Positions 1 to 8,639 of a DNA stretch of 64,000 nucleotides are shown here, one piece after another. Position numbers and translations under genes: made by a program. The stretch comes from Flavobacterium sp. K5-23 (GTDB lineage Bacteria > Bacteroidota > Bacteroidia > Flavobacteriales > Flavobacteriaceae). Within the stretch, counting starts at the first letter, position 1. Each line of letters opens with the position of its first letter. The notes beneath the pieces are model-generated. The model had not been told where the DNA came from, ran no database searches, and saw nothing but the letters and a program-made list of their open reading frames with translations. The DNA is taken from positions 3,257,501 through 3,321,500 of the forward strand of contig NZ_CP056783.1 in the NCBI RefSeq assembly GCF_023278045.1, given 5' to 3'.

Positions 1-12
1 GCTTGTAATTAA

Positions 13-165
13 TTACTTCTTTTTCAAGAATTCTTCAACTGCCTCAGGAGTCATAATAGATTCTACGAATGTATATGCACCAGTTACCGGAGATTTCACC
101 ATTTTAATAGCTTTTGATAATCTCTTAGAAGCCGTTTGTAACGTTGCTACTGTTTTCTTTGCCAT
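13..165 (-). CDS. DUF4295 family small basic protein
   Basis: A 50-residue lysine-rich protein starting MAKKTVATLQ and ending EEFLKKK, too short for usual ORF cut-offs. The ATG (163-165) and the TAA (13-15) are both visible. It lies 75 bases downstream of rpmG on the same strand. The order rpmB, rpmG, DUF4295 is a common arrangement in Bacteroidota, where ftsY often follows; that gene would lie outside this window. Its function is unknown. A ribosome-associated role is only an inference from its basic composition and the operon. Confidence 0.85.
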   Translation of the reverse strand: MAKKTVATLQTASKRLSKAIKMVKSPVTGAYTFVESIMTPEAVEEFLKKK

Positions 166-240
166 GATTCAAATGTTATTTAAATCTTAATAATATCTCC
201 AAATGTGATCATTTGAGATTTTTATTAAAATCTCTAATTA

Positions 241-423
241 TTACTTAATTTCTTTATGAAGAGTTACACGCTTCAAGACTGGATTAAATTTCTTAATCTC
301 TAATCTATCTGGAGTATTTTTTTTATTCTTCGTTGTAATGTATCTTGAAGTTCCTGCAACACCTGAAGTCTTGTGCTCAGTACATTCTAAAATTACCTGG
401 ATTCTATTACCTTTCTTTGCCAT
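241..423 (-). CDS. rpmG: 50S ribosomal protein L33
   Basis: A 60-residue small basic protein ([18 protein letters not shown]...) that matches bacterial L33, a component of the large ribosomal subunit near the E site. It has a single cysteine (residue 14), so it is the zinc-free form that lacks the four-cysteine ribbon. It starts 29 bases after the rpmB stop and is almost certainly co-transcribed with it. Length and the [18 protein letters not shown] block are normal for the family. Confidence 0.97.
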   Translation of the reverse strand: MAKKGNRIQVILECTEHKTSGVAGTSRYITTKNKKNTPDRLEIKKFNPVLKRVTLHKEIK

Positions 424-452
424 CTTGCTATTTGTTTATTTTGGAGATAGAT

Positions 453-689
453 TTATTTAATAAATCCTTGCGATTGTGCTTTTTTCAAAACAGCTGCAAT
501 TCCATTTTTGTTAATTGTTTTTATCGTAGATGCTGCTACTCTAAGAGTAATCCATCTATCTTCTTCTGGAAGATAAAAACGCTTTTTCACTAAGTTAACA
601 GAAAATTTTCTCTTAGTTTTATTCATAGCGTGAGAAACGTTATTTCCTACCATCGCTCTTTTACCTGTAAGGTCACAAACTCTTGACAT
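453..689 (-). CDS. rpmB: 50S ribosomal protein L28
   Basis: A 78-residue basic protein with the L28 N-terminal signature [17 protein letters not shown] (residues 5-21) followed by NKTKRKF. It is a structural protein of the large subunit. It is the first gene of the rpmB-rpmG-DUF4295 group. The 72-base gap to cinA contains a T-rich stretch ending in CTTTG when read on the minus strand, which could be a promoter -7 element, but the match to TAnnTTTG is imperfect. Confidence 0.97.
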   Translation of the reverse strand: MSRVCDLTGKRAMVGNNVSHAMNKTKRKFSVNLVKKRFYLPEEDRWITLRVAASTIKTINKNGIAAVLKKAQSQGFIK

Positions 690-761
690 TATGCTTATCT
701 TTTATCGTTATTCAAAATCAGGGTGCAAAGAAAAGAAAAATAAACCTATTAACCAACAAAA

Positions 762-2015
762 TTAACGCACATTTTTCAAAATTTCTTTCTGCAACAGCTC
801 TAAACTTTTATTTACAGCTCTATCTATCACTTTCTCACGTGGTTGCCAAAAATTAAATTCTTCGACAATAACTTCGTCGGGAGTGGCCAAAGCGATAAAA
901 ACTGTTCCAATTTCTGCTTTAGAGTCTCCTTTTGACGGTCCAGCGTTTCCAGTTGTCGCAATTCCGTAGTCCGTTTTCATAAGTCGTTTTATACTCAAAG
1001 CCATCTCTGAAACCACTTCCTTACTCACAACAGAATACTCGTTTATCATACTTTCTGAAAGTCCTAAAACCCCTACTTTAATTTCTGTAGCATAGGAAAC
1101 GACACCGCCTTTAAAATAATTTGAAGCTCCCGGAACGGAGGTTAATAATGCTGCAATTCCACCTCCAGTACAACTTTCGGCTGTTGAAATAGTTTTATTC
1201 TGTTTTGTAAGCATTTTGCCAACCACAACTTCAAGGGTTTCTTCATCGTCAAAACCAACGATTATATCATGAATTATGAAGTCTAAAGAGACAACATATT
1301 TCTCTAATGCTAATTCTAACATTTCCTTGTCTGTACCACGTGCAGAGAGTCGCAAACGCACTCTTCCCGGGTTAGGCAAATAAGCTAATCTTATATAATC
1401 AGGCAAATTACTCTCCCATTCTTCTATACGTTCTGCCACTAAGCTTTCGCCTTGTCCATAAGTAAGAATCGTTTTATGAATTATATATGGCCGTTTATAC
1501 TCCTTGACTACTTTTGGGATGATTTCATTTTCAACTAAATACTTCATTTCATATGGCACTCCTGGAAGCGAAACAAAAACAGTGTTTCCCTTTTTCATCC
1601 ACATACCTGGTGCAGTACCTACTTGATTATGGAGCACAGTACACTTTGAAGGAACAAGCGCTTGGTCCTTGTTAATTTGCGTAATAGGACGCTTATAAAA
1701 CCCTTCAATCAATTGAGTAACATGAGCCAAAACTTCTTGATTCACAACCAATTCATCTTCAAAATAATCACAAAATGTTTTTTTGGTAACATCGTCTTTT
1801 GTAGGTCCAAGTCCACCAGTAACGATTACTAAATCTACTTTATTTTGAAGCTCCCTAAAAGTATCGAGAATATGGTTTTTATCATCACTTATCGAAATTA
1901 TCTCACTAATCTCAACACCAATTCTATCCAAAGACTTAGCAATGAAAGCCGAATTAGTATCTACAATTTGTCCTATTAAAATTTCATCACCTATAGTAAC
2001 TATGGCTGCTTTCAT
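762..2015 (-). CDS. cinA: CinA family nicotinamide-nucleotide amidase / competence-damage protein
   Basis: A 417-residue two-domain protein. The N-terminal half is a MoCF/COG1058-type domain with GGLGPTKDD at residues 67-75. The C-terminal half is the CinA/PncC amidase domain with STAESCTGG (277-285) and TTGNAGP (354-360), where most homologues have TTGxAGP. The family deamidates NMN in pyridine nucleotide salvage, and the N-terminal domain can act as an ADP-ribose pyrophosphatase. Both domains look intact and the length is standard. It lies 44 bases downstream of a secreted orphan and 72 bases upstream of rpmB, all on the minus strand. Confidence 0.93.
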   Translation of the reverse strand: MKAAIVTIGDEILIGQIVDTNSAFIAKSLDRIGVEISEIISISDDKNHILDTFRELQNKVDLVIVTGGLGPTKDDVTKKTFCDYFEDELVVNQEVLAHVTQLIEGFYKRPITQINKDQALVPSKCTVLHNQVGTAPGMWMKKGNTVFVSLPGVPYEMKYLVENEIIPKVVKEYKRPYIIHKTILTYGQGESLVAERIEEWESNLPDYIRLAYLPNPGRVRLRLSARGTDKEMLELALEKYVVSLDFIIHDIIVGFDDEETLEVVVGKMLTKQNKTISTAESCTGGGIAALLTSVPGASNYFKGGVVSYATEIKVGVLGLSESMINEYSVVSKEVVSEMALSIKRLMKTDYGIATTGNAGPSKGDSKAEIGTVFIALATPDEVIVEEFNFWQPREKVIDRAVNKSLELLQKEILKNVR

Positions 2016-2059
2016 TATCGATCTGAATTTAGGATTTATTATATAAATAAAATCAACAA

Positions 2060-2758
2060 TTAATTCTTGCTGACTTTAGGATTTGTATAATCACATTCTG
2101 GCGGGACTATTATAAACTTATTAGTTTTCGCAAATTGCAATAACTTATAAATAGACTCATGTTCGTTTTTATCATAGCTCAACGAGTAAATCAATTTTGC
2201 AATCCCATTTGGAATATCCCTACTTGATACTCGATAATCATACACACTTGAAAACATCATTAAAGGCAAATGGAATTCTGAATTATTCTCTATAATATAA
2301 TGTGAAATTCCATGATTATACTTTTTCGCTTTTCTATCATTATGAAACTTCATTTCATAATTTTTATAGTAAACATCACTAATTAGCGTATCCTTTTTAT
2401 TTATAAAGTCAAACACCCCAGAATCATACTTATCAGTATTTTCCATTTGATAATGAACACTCTCGCAGGATAATGATATGGTTTCTGCTTTAAAAAACTC
2501 ACTTTTATTAATTATAAAATTACTCCAAATACCTTTTTCATCTCTAAAACCCAAATCAAAGTTAACATCATCCTCAACACTAACCGCACACTCGTATGTA
2601 TTGTCCTTAGAATTAGTTAATAAATATCGTAACTCAACTTTTGAAGTTTGATTTTTTTGAAATTTATAGGCAATTATATAGTCAAAGAAGTATTTTTTTT
2701 GAGAATAACCATTAAAAACTGATACTAAAAACAGCAGTAGTATTATTTTAAATTTCAT
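2060..2758 (-). CDS. secreted protein of unknown function
   Basis: 232 residues with a clear N-terminal signal peptide ([20 protein letters not shown]) and a Bacteroidota-like SQ cleavage region, so it is probably periplasmic or exported. The mature part is rich in Tyr, Asn, Lys and Ser, which suggests beta structure. I recognise no domain. It could be a distant member of the GLPGLI-type or other Bacteroidota-only secreted families, but nothing diagnostic is visible. It sits upstream of cinA on the same strand. Confidence 0.7.
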   Translation of the reverse strand: MKFKIILLLFLVSVFNGYSQKKYFFDYIIAYKFQKNQTSKVELRYLLTNSKDNTYECAVSVEDDVNFDLGFRDEKGIWSNFIINKSEFFKAETISLSCESVHYQMENTDKYDSGVFDFINKKDTLISDVYYKNYEMKFHNDRKAKKYNHGISHYIIENNSEFHLPLMMFSSVYDYRVSSRDIPNGIAKLIYSLSYDKNEHESIYKLLQFAKTNKFIIVPPECDYTNPKVSKN

Positions 2759-2827
2759 ATTTATTTTTTAAAATAAAAATAATCATTAGCCCTACTTTTA
2801 TAAAAAAGCAAAACAAATTTACGGTTT

Positions 2828-2913
2828 GCGTGAGGGATAGAAGTGAAAATCCTCCCGTTTTTTTACGGGAGATTGCTACGGATAGCCCGACCCGATTTTT
2901 CAGCGGGTCACGC
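2828..2913 (+). repeat. structured intergenic repeat, two hairpins closed by an outer stem (copy 1)
   Basis: An outer helix pairs GCGTG (2828-2832) with CACGC (2909-2913). Inside it are hairpin 1, CTCCCGT (2852-2858) with ACGGGAG (2865-2871) around a T6 loop, and hairpin 2, ACCCG (2890-2894) with CGGGT (2904-2908). The flanks of hairpin 1 (GAAGTGAAAATCCT before, AGATTGCTACGGATAGC after) recur in diverged form at 8497 and, inverted, at 27581. From memory, similar sequences are scattered through Flavobacterium genomes. It lies downstream of the HPt gene and upstream of the secreted orphan. Strand is by alignment with copy 2 only; the transcribed strand is unknown. Confidence 0.6.
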
Positions 2914-2920
2914 CATAATA

Positions 2921-3265
2921 TTACAAATCAAAGTCTTTCTTAATCTCTTTGACTGCTTCATTTACCTGATTTTTTACACTTTTGAAAGTGTCTTTTATAT
3001 CCTTTTTTTTACCTTCGGTTTTTGTCCACGCCTCTACCTGAAGAATTTCTTCAAAAGCCACGTTCAAACCTAGTAAATCAAGAGTAGGCTTTATTTTATG
3101 AGCATAAGCATAAGCATGTTTATGGTCTTTCTTTTTAATCCCTTCTTTGATTTGCAATAAATCCTCCGGAACTTCGGTTACGAACAAAGTTAGAATTTCA
3201 TTTACGAATTCTGAATCGTTGTCTGAAAGTGCGTACACTTTTGATAGGTTGTAATGTAAAGCCAT
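2921..3265 (-). CDS. HPt domain phosphotransfer protein
   Basis: A 114-residue single-domain histidine phosphotransfer protein. The phosphoacceptor motif AHKIKPTLDLLG places the active histidine at residue 56, followed by the basic residues and helix-capping Leu-Gly typical of the fold. It would relay phosphate between a hybrid histidine kinase and a response regulator. No such partner is next to it. Its ATG overlaps the stop of the upstream FAH-family gene by one base (TAATG), so the two are translationally coupled. Confidence 0.88.
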   Translation of the reverse strand: MALHYNLSKVYALSDNDSEFVNEILTLFVTEVPEDLLQIKEGIKKKDHKHAYAYAHKIKPTLDLLGLNVAFEEILQVEAWTKTEGKKKDIKDTFKSVKNQVNEAVKEIKKDFDL

Positions 3266-3876
3266 TATTTTACTTGTATTCTAAATAGTTTATGTCCTTC
3301 TAAAAACCCTTCTAAAACATCATCTGGTCTTACTACAGCCACCCCTTCCGGTGTACCAGTAAAAATTATATCTCCAATTTTTAATGTGAAATATTGAGAA
3401 ACATATGAAATAAGTTCATCAATTTTCCATAACATAAAACTAGAATCCCCCATTTGAACGGTTTTATCATTGTTGGTCAATTCAAATGTAAGTTTTTCTA
3501 ATGAACTAAATTGACTTTTAGGTAAAAATTCTCCAATAACAGCCGAACCATCAAATGCTTTTGCTTTTTCCCATGGCAATCCTTTTGCTTTTAGCTTTTC
3601 CTGCAAGTCACGAGCTGTAAAGTCAATACCCACACTAATTTCGTCATAATATTTATGAGCAAATTTAGGTTCGATATATTTTCCTACTTTGTTAATTTTA
3701 ACTATAATTTCGATTTCGTGATGAATCTCATCCGAAAATTCCGGGATCACAAATGGATGTTGTTTCAACAAAATAGCCGAGTCCGGTTTTATAAAAACAA
3801 CAGGTTCCGTAGGACGCTCATTTTTAAGCTCTTCTATATGATTGGTGTAATTTCTACCGATGCAAATTATCTTCAT
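3265..3876 (-). CDS. fumarylacetoacetate hydrolase family protein
   Basis: 203 residues from the ATG at 3876 (MKIICIGRNYTNH). A longer in-frame reading to 3933 runs into repeat sequence and is unlikely. FAH-fold signatures are present: HHEIEIIVKI (metal-binding glutamates), GIDFTARDLQ, KAFDGSAV and FTGTPEGV near the C-terminus. Members hydrolyse or decarboxylate 2-oxo acids (for example oxaloacetate decarboxylase or acylpyruvase activity) with Mg2+ or Mn2+. The exact substrate cannot be read from sequence. It lies between an exonuclease and the HPt gene. Confidence 0.9.
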   Translation of the reverse strand: MKIICIGRNYTNHIEELKNERPTEPVVFIKPDSAILLKQHPFVIPEFSDEIHHEIEIIVKINKVGKYIEPKFAHKYYDEISVGIDFTARDLQEKLKAKGLPWEKAKAFDGSAVIGEFLPKSQFSSLEKLTFELTNNDKTVQMGDSSFMLWKIDELISYVSQYFTLKIGDIIFTGTPEGVAVVRPDDVLEGFLEGHKLFRIQVK

Positions 3877-3882
3877 AAATTT

Positions 3883-3943
3883 AGTGGTCGTAGTCAGTAG
3901 ACAGTGGTCAGTCGCATATTGCAAACTGAACACTGAATACCGC
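3883..3943. repeat. dispersed ACTGAACACTGA-type repeat (copy 1)
   Basis: A short intergenic stretch built from degenerate CAGTGGTCAGT and CTGAACACTGAATAC units. It fills the gap between the exonuclease stop and the FAH-family start. Related stretches lie at 20034, 23647, 47391 and 58990. The units are imperfect inverted copies of one another (CAGTG/CACTG). Confidence 0.6.
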
Positions 3944-3947
3944 CAAC

Positions 3948-4718
3948 TTATTTAGTGTTTAATTTTCTAAGTTTAATAGCAGTCAAAACTTTCTTAGTAT
4001 ACAAAGGAAAATCAGCGTTTTGAATCCAACTGAAATACCCAGGCTCTTTTTCTAAAACGGTATCAACCAAAACTCCTTTGTGTTTTCCAAAAGCAAAAAT
4101 CTCATTATCCTCTTTATCAAAAGCAATCATTCCAGCAAAATCGGCTATTTTTTTTCTTGTCGAAAATTCAGATAACGATTTCATATCATTTTCTAAATCA
4201 GGATAGCGATCCAGTTGCGCCATTAATATTTCGTAAGTAGCCATAGTGTCCGCTTCTGCAGAATGCGCGTTTTCCAGACTCTTATCACAATAAAATCGTA
4301 GCGCCGCAGATAAAGTGCGCTCTTCTTTTTTATGAAATATAGTCTGAACATCAACTGAAACTCGGTTTTTCATATCAAAATCCACACCTGCACGAAGCAA
4401 TTCTTCCGCTAACAATGGAATGTCAAATCGATCTGAATTAAATCCAGCTAAATCACTGTCTTTAATCATATTATAAACCGCAGAAGCCAACTCGTTAAAC
4501 GTTGGTTCATTCGCTACTTTTTCGTCTGTAATTCCGTGAACAGCTGTAGTTTGAGGCGGAATAGGAATCGTAGGATTCACTAACCAAGTCTTACTTTCTT
4601 TATTTCCGTTTGGAAAAACTTTGAATATTGATATTTCTACAATTCGGTCTTTTCCTATATCAATCCCTGTAGTTTCAAGATCGAAAAAGCAAATTGGTTT
4701 ACTGAGTTTAAGTTCCAT
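3948..4718 (-). CDS. DEDDh 3'-5' exonuclease (DnaQ-like)
   Basis: 256 residues. Exo I is FDLETTG (Asp13, Glu15), Exo II is in GFNSDRFDIPLL (around residues 92-103), and Exo III is HSAEAD (His152, Asp157), so all four DEDDh metal ligands and the catalytic histidine are present. A C-terminal block, FGKHKG...GYFSWI, resembles the DUF3820 module often fused to such exonucleases in Bacteroidota. It is probably a stand-alone proofreading or repair exonuclease, not the pol III epsilon subunit of enterobacteria. It is first in the group with the FAH-family and HPt genes. Confidence 0.9.
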   Translation of the reverse strand: MELKLSKPICFFDLETTGIDIGKDRIVEISIFKVFPNGNKESKTWLVNPTIPIPPQTTAVHGITDEKVANEPTFNELASAVYNMIKDSDLAGFNSDRFDIPLLAEELLRAGVDFDMKNRVSVDVQTIFHKKEERTLSAALRFYCDKSLENAHSAEADTMATYEILMAQLDRYPDLENDMKSLSEFSTRKKIADFAGMIAFDKEDNEIFAFGKHKGVLVDTVLEKEPGYFSWIQNADFPLYTKKVLTAIKLRKLNTK

Positions 4719-4922
4719 TTTTTATTTTTGAATAGGTACAAATATAAAGCTTAGCCTTCAATTTTACTAATTTTTATTTTTGATACAAAGATCGATAAAC
4801 ACCCAATGTTTGAGCTTAGATCCAGTTGCAGTGGGAATCATTTTTAAGAGTTTTTCTTTAAAAAAATTGAAAAGAAAGACGGGAAACCCTATTTTAAAAA
4901 CAGACTTATGATTGTCTATAAA

Positions 4923-4955
4923 AAAATCCAACGAAATTAATAATCATTGGATTTT
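4923..4955 (-). terminator. intrinsic terminator of the DoxX gene
   Basis: Arms AAAATCCAA (4923-4931) and TTGGATTTT (4947-4955). On the minus strand the second arm runs into T7. It lies just downstream of the DoxX stop at 4998. The rest of the 4719-4997 gap shows nothing recognisable. Confidence 0.75.
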
Positions 4956-4997
4956 ATATGATTGAAGCTTACTGTTTCATTAGATTGAATCAATAAA

Positions 4998-5453
4998 TTA
5001 AGCTTCTTTATTTGCCATTTTATTATTTATCAGATGATCCAAACTATATTTCCCCGGACCGTAAATAAACAATGTAAAAAGCATCAAGAAGTAGTACAAT
5101 GGAATTTCAAAACCGTGGTCGCCAGCATAAAAACCATGCTCTAAATGCACCGTTTTGATTGCAACAACCATCACTATCATTAATGGAACCGAAATTATTC
5201 GCGTGGCAAAACCCAATGCCAGAAAGATGAATCCAAAAAACTCCGTAAAAGTTGCCAAATAGGCATTCAGTAACGGCATAGGCATCCCCAAACTTTCAAA
5301 CCAAGTTGCTATACTGTTAATATCTTTGATTTTCGTTAAGGCAGGACCCGAAAAACCAAACGATAAAATAAGTCGTAAAAAAAGCAATGGAACATCTTTA
5401 AGCTTACTTAATTTGGCTCCAAAATTCTGATTGAATTGCACTAATTTCTTCAT
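4998..5453 (-). CDS. DoxX family membrane protein
   Basis: 151 residues from the ATG at 5453 (MKKLVQFNQNFG); the longer in-frame reading to 5528 has no supporting features. It has about four hydrophobic segments, an N-terminal LLFLRLILSFGFSGPALTKI block and a C-terminal LYYFLMLFTLFIYGPGKYSLD, both typical of DoxX/SURF4-like proteins. These are small inner-membrane proteins, some linked to redox or sulfur metabolism; the role here is unknown. A second, shorter DoxX-like protein is encoded at 54852. Confidence 0.88.
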   Translation of the reverse strand: MKKLVQFNQNFGAKLSKLKDVPLLFLRLILSFGFSGPALTKIKDINSIATWFESLGMPMPLLNAYLATFTEFFGFIFLALGFATRIISVPLMIVMVVAIKTVHLEHGFYAGDHGFEIPLYYFLMLFTLFIYGPGKYSLDHLINNKMANKEA

Positions 5454-5709
5454 AATACTATAGTTTAAGTTATTCCTCCTAGATAAAGCAGCAGACATAT
5501 AAAACATAAAAACCTGGCAAAAAATCACTATCCAATCTACTAATATTTCTGTCTTTCTTATCTATTGAAAGAAATAGATTGATGAACTCGTTTTGAAGAA
5601 GCCCTTTTATAGTTTTTTTTTTAAAAGATAACATAAAGATATTCATTTTTTTAACTACCTTCAATTCAAGTGAATACATTTTGTTTGCAATCCTGTTTAG
5701 ACACAAAAA

Positions 5710-5741
5710 AACCCTTTCAAAGTTTAAACTCTGAAAGGGTT
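5710..5741 (-). terminator. intrinsic terminator of the E2 gene
   Basis: Arms AACCCTTTCA (5710-5719) and TGAAAGGGTT (5732-5741). On the minus strand the hairpin is followed by T7. It sits directly downstream of the E2 stop codon at 5763. Confidence 0.85.
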
Positions 5742-5762
5742 AGTATATACATTTAATATAAT

Positions 5763-7073
5763 TTAAAAATCTCTATTCACATCAAATGCTTCTAGGTATT
5801 CCGCTACGCGTTTCACGAAACTTCCTCCTAATGCACCATCTACAACACGGTGGTCGTAACTGTGAGATAAGAACATTTTTTGACGGATACCTATGAAATC
5901 TCCTTCTGGAGTTTCAATAACTGCTGGCATTTTTCTAATGGCCCCAAGAGCTAAAATACCTACTTGTGGTTGGTTCAAAATTGGTGTTCCAAAAACACTT
6001 CCAAAAGTACCTACATTAGTTACTGTATAAGTTCCTCCTTGAGTATCGTCTGGTTTTAGTTTACCTGCTTTAGCACGGCCTCCTAAATCATTTACCGCTT
6101 TTGCCATACCTACCAAGTTCAATTGATCAGCATTTTTAATTACAGGAACAATTAAGTTACCATTTGGTAATGACGCAGCCATTCCTAAATTAATATTTTT
6201 CTTTTTGATGATATAATCTCCATCAACAGAAATATTCATTCCTGGATAATCTTTCAAAGCTTTTGCAACCGCTTCCATAAAAATTGGAGTATAAGTCAAC
6301 TTCTCTCCTTCTCTCTTTTCGAAAGCATTTTTATTTTTCTCTCTCCATTTTACAATATTCGTCACATCTACTTCGATGAACGATTGTACGTGAGCTGAAG
6401 TTTGTACTGAAGCGACCATATAACCCGCAATCAACTTACGCATTCTGTCCATTTCTACAATTTCATCACCACCACTTACAGAAACCGGAGCCGCTTTTTG
6501 AGCAACTGGAGCCGAAGCCTGTACAGCTTTTGGAGCTTCAACCGTTTTTACCGGAGCAGCAACTGGTTGATTCCCTCTATTTTTAACGTATTCTAATATG
6601 TCGTTTTTAGTAATTCTTTCGTCTTTTCCTGTACCAACAATCAATTCTAATTCAGATATAGAAACACCTTCCTCTTTAGCGATGTTTTTCACTAATGGAG
6701 AAAAGAACTTATCTGAGTTTGAAAAGTCTGCAGGAGTTGCTACGCTGTCTTTGGCAGCATCAACAGTCTTTGCAACTTCAGCAACTGCTGTTGGAGCAAC
6801 ATCTTGTTTTACAACTTCGACTAAATCTCCTCCTTCAGTTTCAATAATGGCGATAGTTTGACCTACTTGAACTAAATCATCTTTACCAAACAATTGCTCT
6901 ATCAATATCCCTGAAACTTCACTAGGCACTTCACTGTCAACTTTGTCAGTTGCAATTTCAAGTACAGCCTCATCAGCTTCAATTTTGTCTCCAACTTCTT
7001 TTAACCAATTTGTAATGGTTGCTTCTGCGACGCTTTCTCCCATTTTTGGAAGTTTTAATTCAAATCTTGCCAT
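5763..7073 (-). CDS. 2-oxo acid dehydrogenase E2 (dihydrolipoamide acyltransferase)
   Basis: 436 residues in the standard E2 order. A single lipoyl domain covers roughly residues 1-78, with the lipoylated Lys44 in ATDKVDSE. A subunit-binding domain lies near 125-165, preceded and followed by Ala/Pro/Val-rich linkers. The CoA acyltransferase core ends with DHRVVDG (407-413; catalytic His408 and Asp412). It moves the acyl group from E1 to CoA. The E1 and E3 genes are not adjacent. The stand-alone setting and sequence style favour a branched-chain or related 2-oxo acid complex over a pyruvate complex, but the substrate is not proven by sequence. Confidence 0.92.
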   Translation of the reverse strand: MARFELKLPKMGESVAEATITNWLKEVGDKIEADEAVLEIATDKVDSEVPSEVSGILIEQLFGKDDLVQVGQTIAIIETEGGDLVEVVKQDVAPTAVAEVAKTVDAAKDSVATPADFSNSDKFFSPLVKNIAKEEGVSISELELIVGTGKDERITKNDILEYVKNRGNQPVAAPVKTVEAPKAVQASAPVAQKAAPVSVSGGDEIVEMDRMRKLIAGYMVASVQTSAHVQSFIEVDVTNIVKWREKNKNAFEKREGEKLTYTPIFMEAVAKALKDYPGMNISVDGDYIIKKKNINLGMAASLPNGNLIVPVIKNADQLNLVGMAKAVNDLGGRAKAGKLKPDDTQGGTYTVTNVGTFGSVFGTPILNQPQVGILALGAIRKMPAVIETPEGDFIGIRQKMFLSHSYDHRVVDGALGGSFVKRVAEYLEAFDVNRDF

Positions 7074-7157
7074 ATTGTTAACCTAAAAGGTGATTTTTGT
7101 TTTCAGTTTGCGAAATTACTAAATATTTTGAATATAAATTACAGTTAATGTAATTTA

Positions 7158-8321
7158 TCACTCTATTTTTATCAACTCGCCTCTTTCGTTAGAATTGTCA
7201 CTTCCTATTAAAAAACAAGCGTTTTTTGGTACAATCTTATAAGTAAATCCCCTATTCTTTAACAATTCTATAATATCGATACTTTCTTTGAATGATAAAA
7301 AGTTATTGTCTAGAATAATTTCGGTTCCTTTCTTACTCGATTGCAAGGACGAATTTACCATTTTTTCTTTTTTTAAATCGGAAATCACAATTTTATTTTG
7401 CAAAATCAAGCTCAACTTTTTCTCTAAATCAACTGAATTAGAAAGAAGCAAGTATGAATTTGGAGTTTTTTTTATTTTCTGTCGGCCTTGAAACATTTTG
7501 ACAAAAGAAAAAAACAGAATTCCAATTTTCATAAAAACAGAAAAGAATACAGACACTTTAAAATGTTTCCTGTAAAAGAAATTCATGGCATCCTGAAAAC
7601 GCCTCATATAAGTTCCGTCTTTTATTGTGCTTTCCCCTTTATAATGGATAACGGTAGTTTCGTGAAAATAATAGTTGGCCTTTTCTTTTTGCAACACTCT
7701 ATAAGATAAATCAATATCATCCGAATACATAAAGCAGTTTTCGTCAAAACCCCCTATTTCAAGGTAAAGCTCCCGTTTCATAAACATAAAAGCACCAACG
7801 AGAATATCCACTTTTCCGGTTTGGTTTTCGGATAAGTGCTGGGCGTAATACTTGTTAAACCATTCCGATTTCGGGAATACTTTATACAAACTCATAACTT
7901 TGGTAAAAGCTACCCAAGGTGTTGGTACTCCGCGCTTGCTCTCAGGCAGAAAATTACCGGCACCATCAATAAGTTTACAACCTACAATTCCTAAATCTTG
8001 TTTGGTTTTGGCGAAAGCCAATAATTTCTCGAATGTATCTTCGGCAACGACGGTATCTGGATTTAGAATACATATGTAATCACCTGTAGCTTGGTCTACA
8101 CCAATATTATTCCCTTTTGGAAAACCTAAATTGGCTGCATTCTCAATAAGCTTGACATTAGGGAAACGGATTTTCATCATTTCGCCGCTGTCATCACTAG
8201 AGTTATTATCAACAACAATAATTTCTCCTTCAATAGTTGAAAGAGCGTTTTGCACACTTAAAACACAGAGCTCTAAAAAATAGCGGACGTTATAGTTGAG
8301 AATGATGACGGAGAGTTGCAT
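7158..8321 (-). CDS. glycosyltransferase family 2 protein with C-terminal membrane segment
   Basis: 387 residues. The GT-A start is LSVIILNYNVRYFLE, followed by IIVVDNNSSDDS and the metal-binding region ILNPDTVV. FMYSDDIDLSYRV fits the acceptor/catalytic aspartate region seen in rhamnosyl- and related transferases of this family. A hydrophobic stretch (VFFSVFMKIGILFFSF) lies around residues 255-275, followed by a tail of about 110 residues not typical of the family. It probably adds sugars to a surface polysaccharide at the inner membrane. It stands alone. Confidence 0.9.
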   Translation of the reverse strand: MQLSVIILNYNVRYFLELCVLSVQNALSTIEGEIIVVDNNSSDDSGEMMKIRFPNVKLIENAANLGFPKGNNIGVDQATGDYICILNPDTVVAEDTFEKLLAFAKTKQDLGIVGCKLIDGAGNFLPESKRGVPTPWVAFTKVMSLYKVFPKSEWFNKYYAQHLSENQTGKVDILVGAFMFMKRELYLEIGGFDENCFMYSDDIDLSYRVLQKEKANYYFHETTVIHYKGESTIKDGTYMRRFQDAMNFFYRKHFKVSVFFSVFMKIGILFFSFVKMFQGRQKIKKTPNSYLLLSNSVDLEKKLSLILQNKIVISDLKKEKMVNSSLQSSKKGTEIILDNNFLSFKESIDIIELLKNRGFTYKIVPKNACFLIGSDNSNERGELIKIE

Positions 8322-8496
8322 TGAGCAAACTTAATTAGAAAATTTTAAATTCTAACAAACAGTTTCTTTACTTATTAAGTGGGATGTAATTTAATTGGTG
8401 TTATTTATGAAAACCATTGAAGCATCATTTTCATTATCCCTCTTTGACAACTCAATATTTACGTCAATATATTGAAAATCAAAAAAAATCTTTATC

Positions 8497-8575
8497 CCTT
8501 AGCCCTGATGGAGCCGATATCCTTTGAGAGGAACGAACAAAGATAAAGGCGAGAGCAGGAACTATGCCAGCAAAT
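8497..8575 (+). repeat. structured intergenic repeat (copy 2)
   Basis: Shares its core with the element at 2828: CTGATGGAGCCGATATCCT, an apical hairpin, then AGATAAAGGCGAGAGCAGGA. Pairings: CCTG (8504-8507) with CAGG (8556-8559), GCC (8513-8515) with GGC (8548-8550), and CTTTG (8522-8526) with CAAAG (8538-8542). It lies upstream of the secreted protein at 8640. Covariation cannot be tested here, so the fold is a proposal. Confidence 0.5.
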
Positions 8576-8600
8576 AAAGCCAAATCATTCGCTCCAAATT

Positions 8601-8633
8601 TTTGAAATAATCATTTGGAAACCATTACTTTTG
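8601..8633 (+). promoter_or_regulatory. candidate Bacteroidota-type promoter
   Basis: TTTG (8601-8604), a 21-base spacer, then TACTTTTG (8626-8633), matching TTTG ... TAnnTTTG. The ATG of the secreted protein follows at 8640, so the leader would be only a few bases long. The spacer is at the long end. Confidence 0.4.
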
Positions 8634-8639
8634 AATATT

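Larger units (their letters stand above)
8322..8639. other. intergenic region between divergent genes
   Basis: The gap between the glycosyltransferase and the secreted protein holds the structured repeat at 8497-8575 and the candidate promoter at 8601-8633. The first 170 bases are AT-rich with no recognisable signal. Confidence 0.6.

Noticed and set aside
5479..5706. 75-residue open frame on the minus strand upstream of the DoxX gene
   Set aside because: No family match, low-complexity composition, and it overlaps the likely promoter region.
7158..8321. Possible polysaccharide biosynthesis cluster
   Set aside because: Only one glycosyltransferase is present, with no neighbours of that type.
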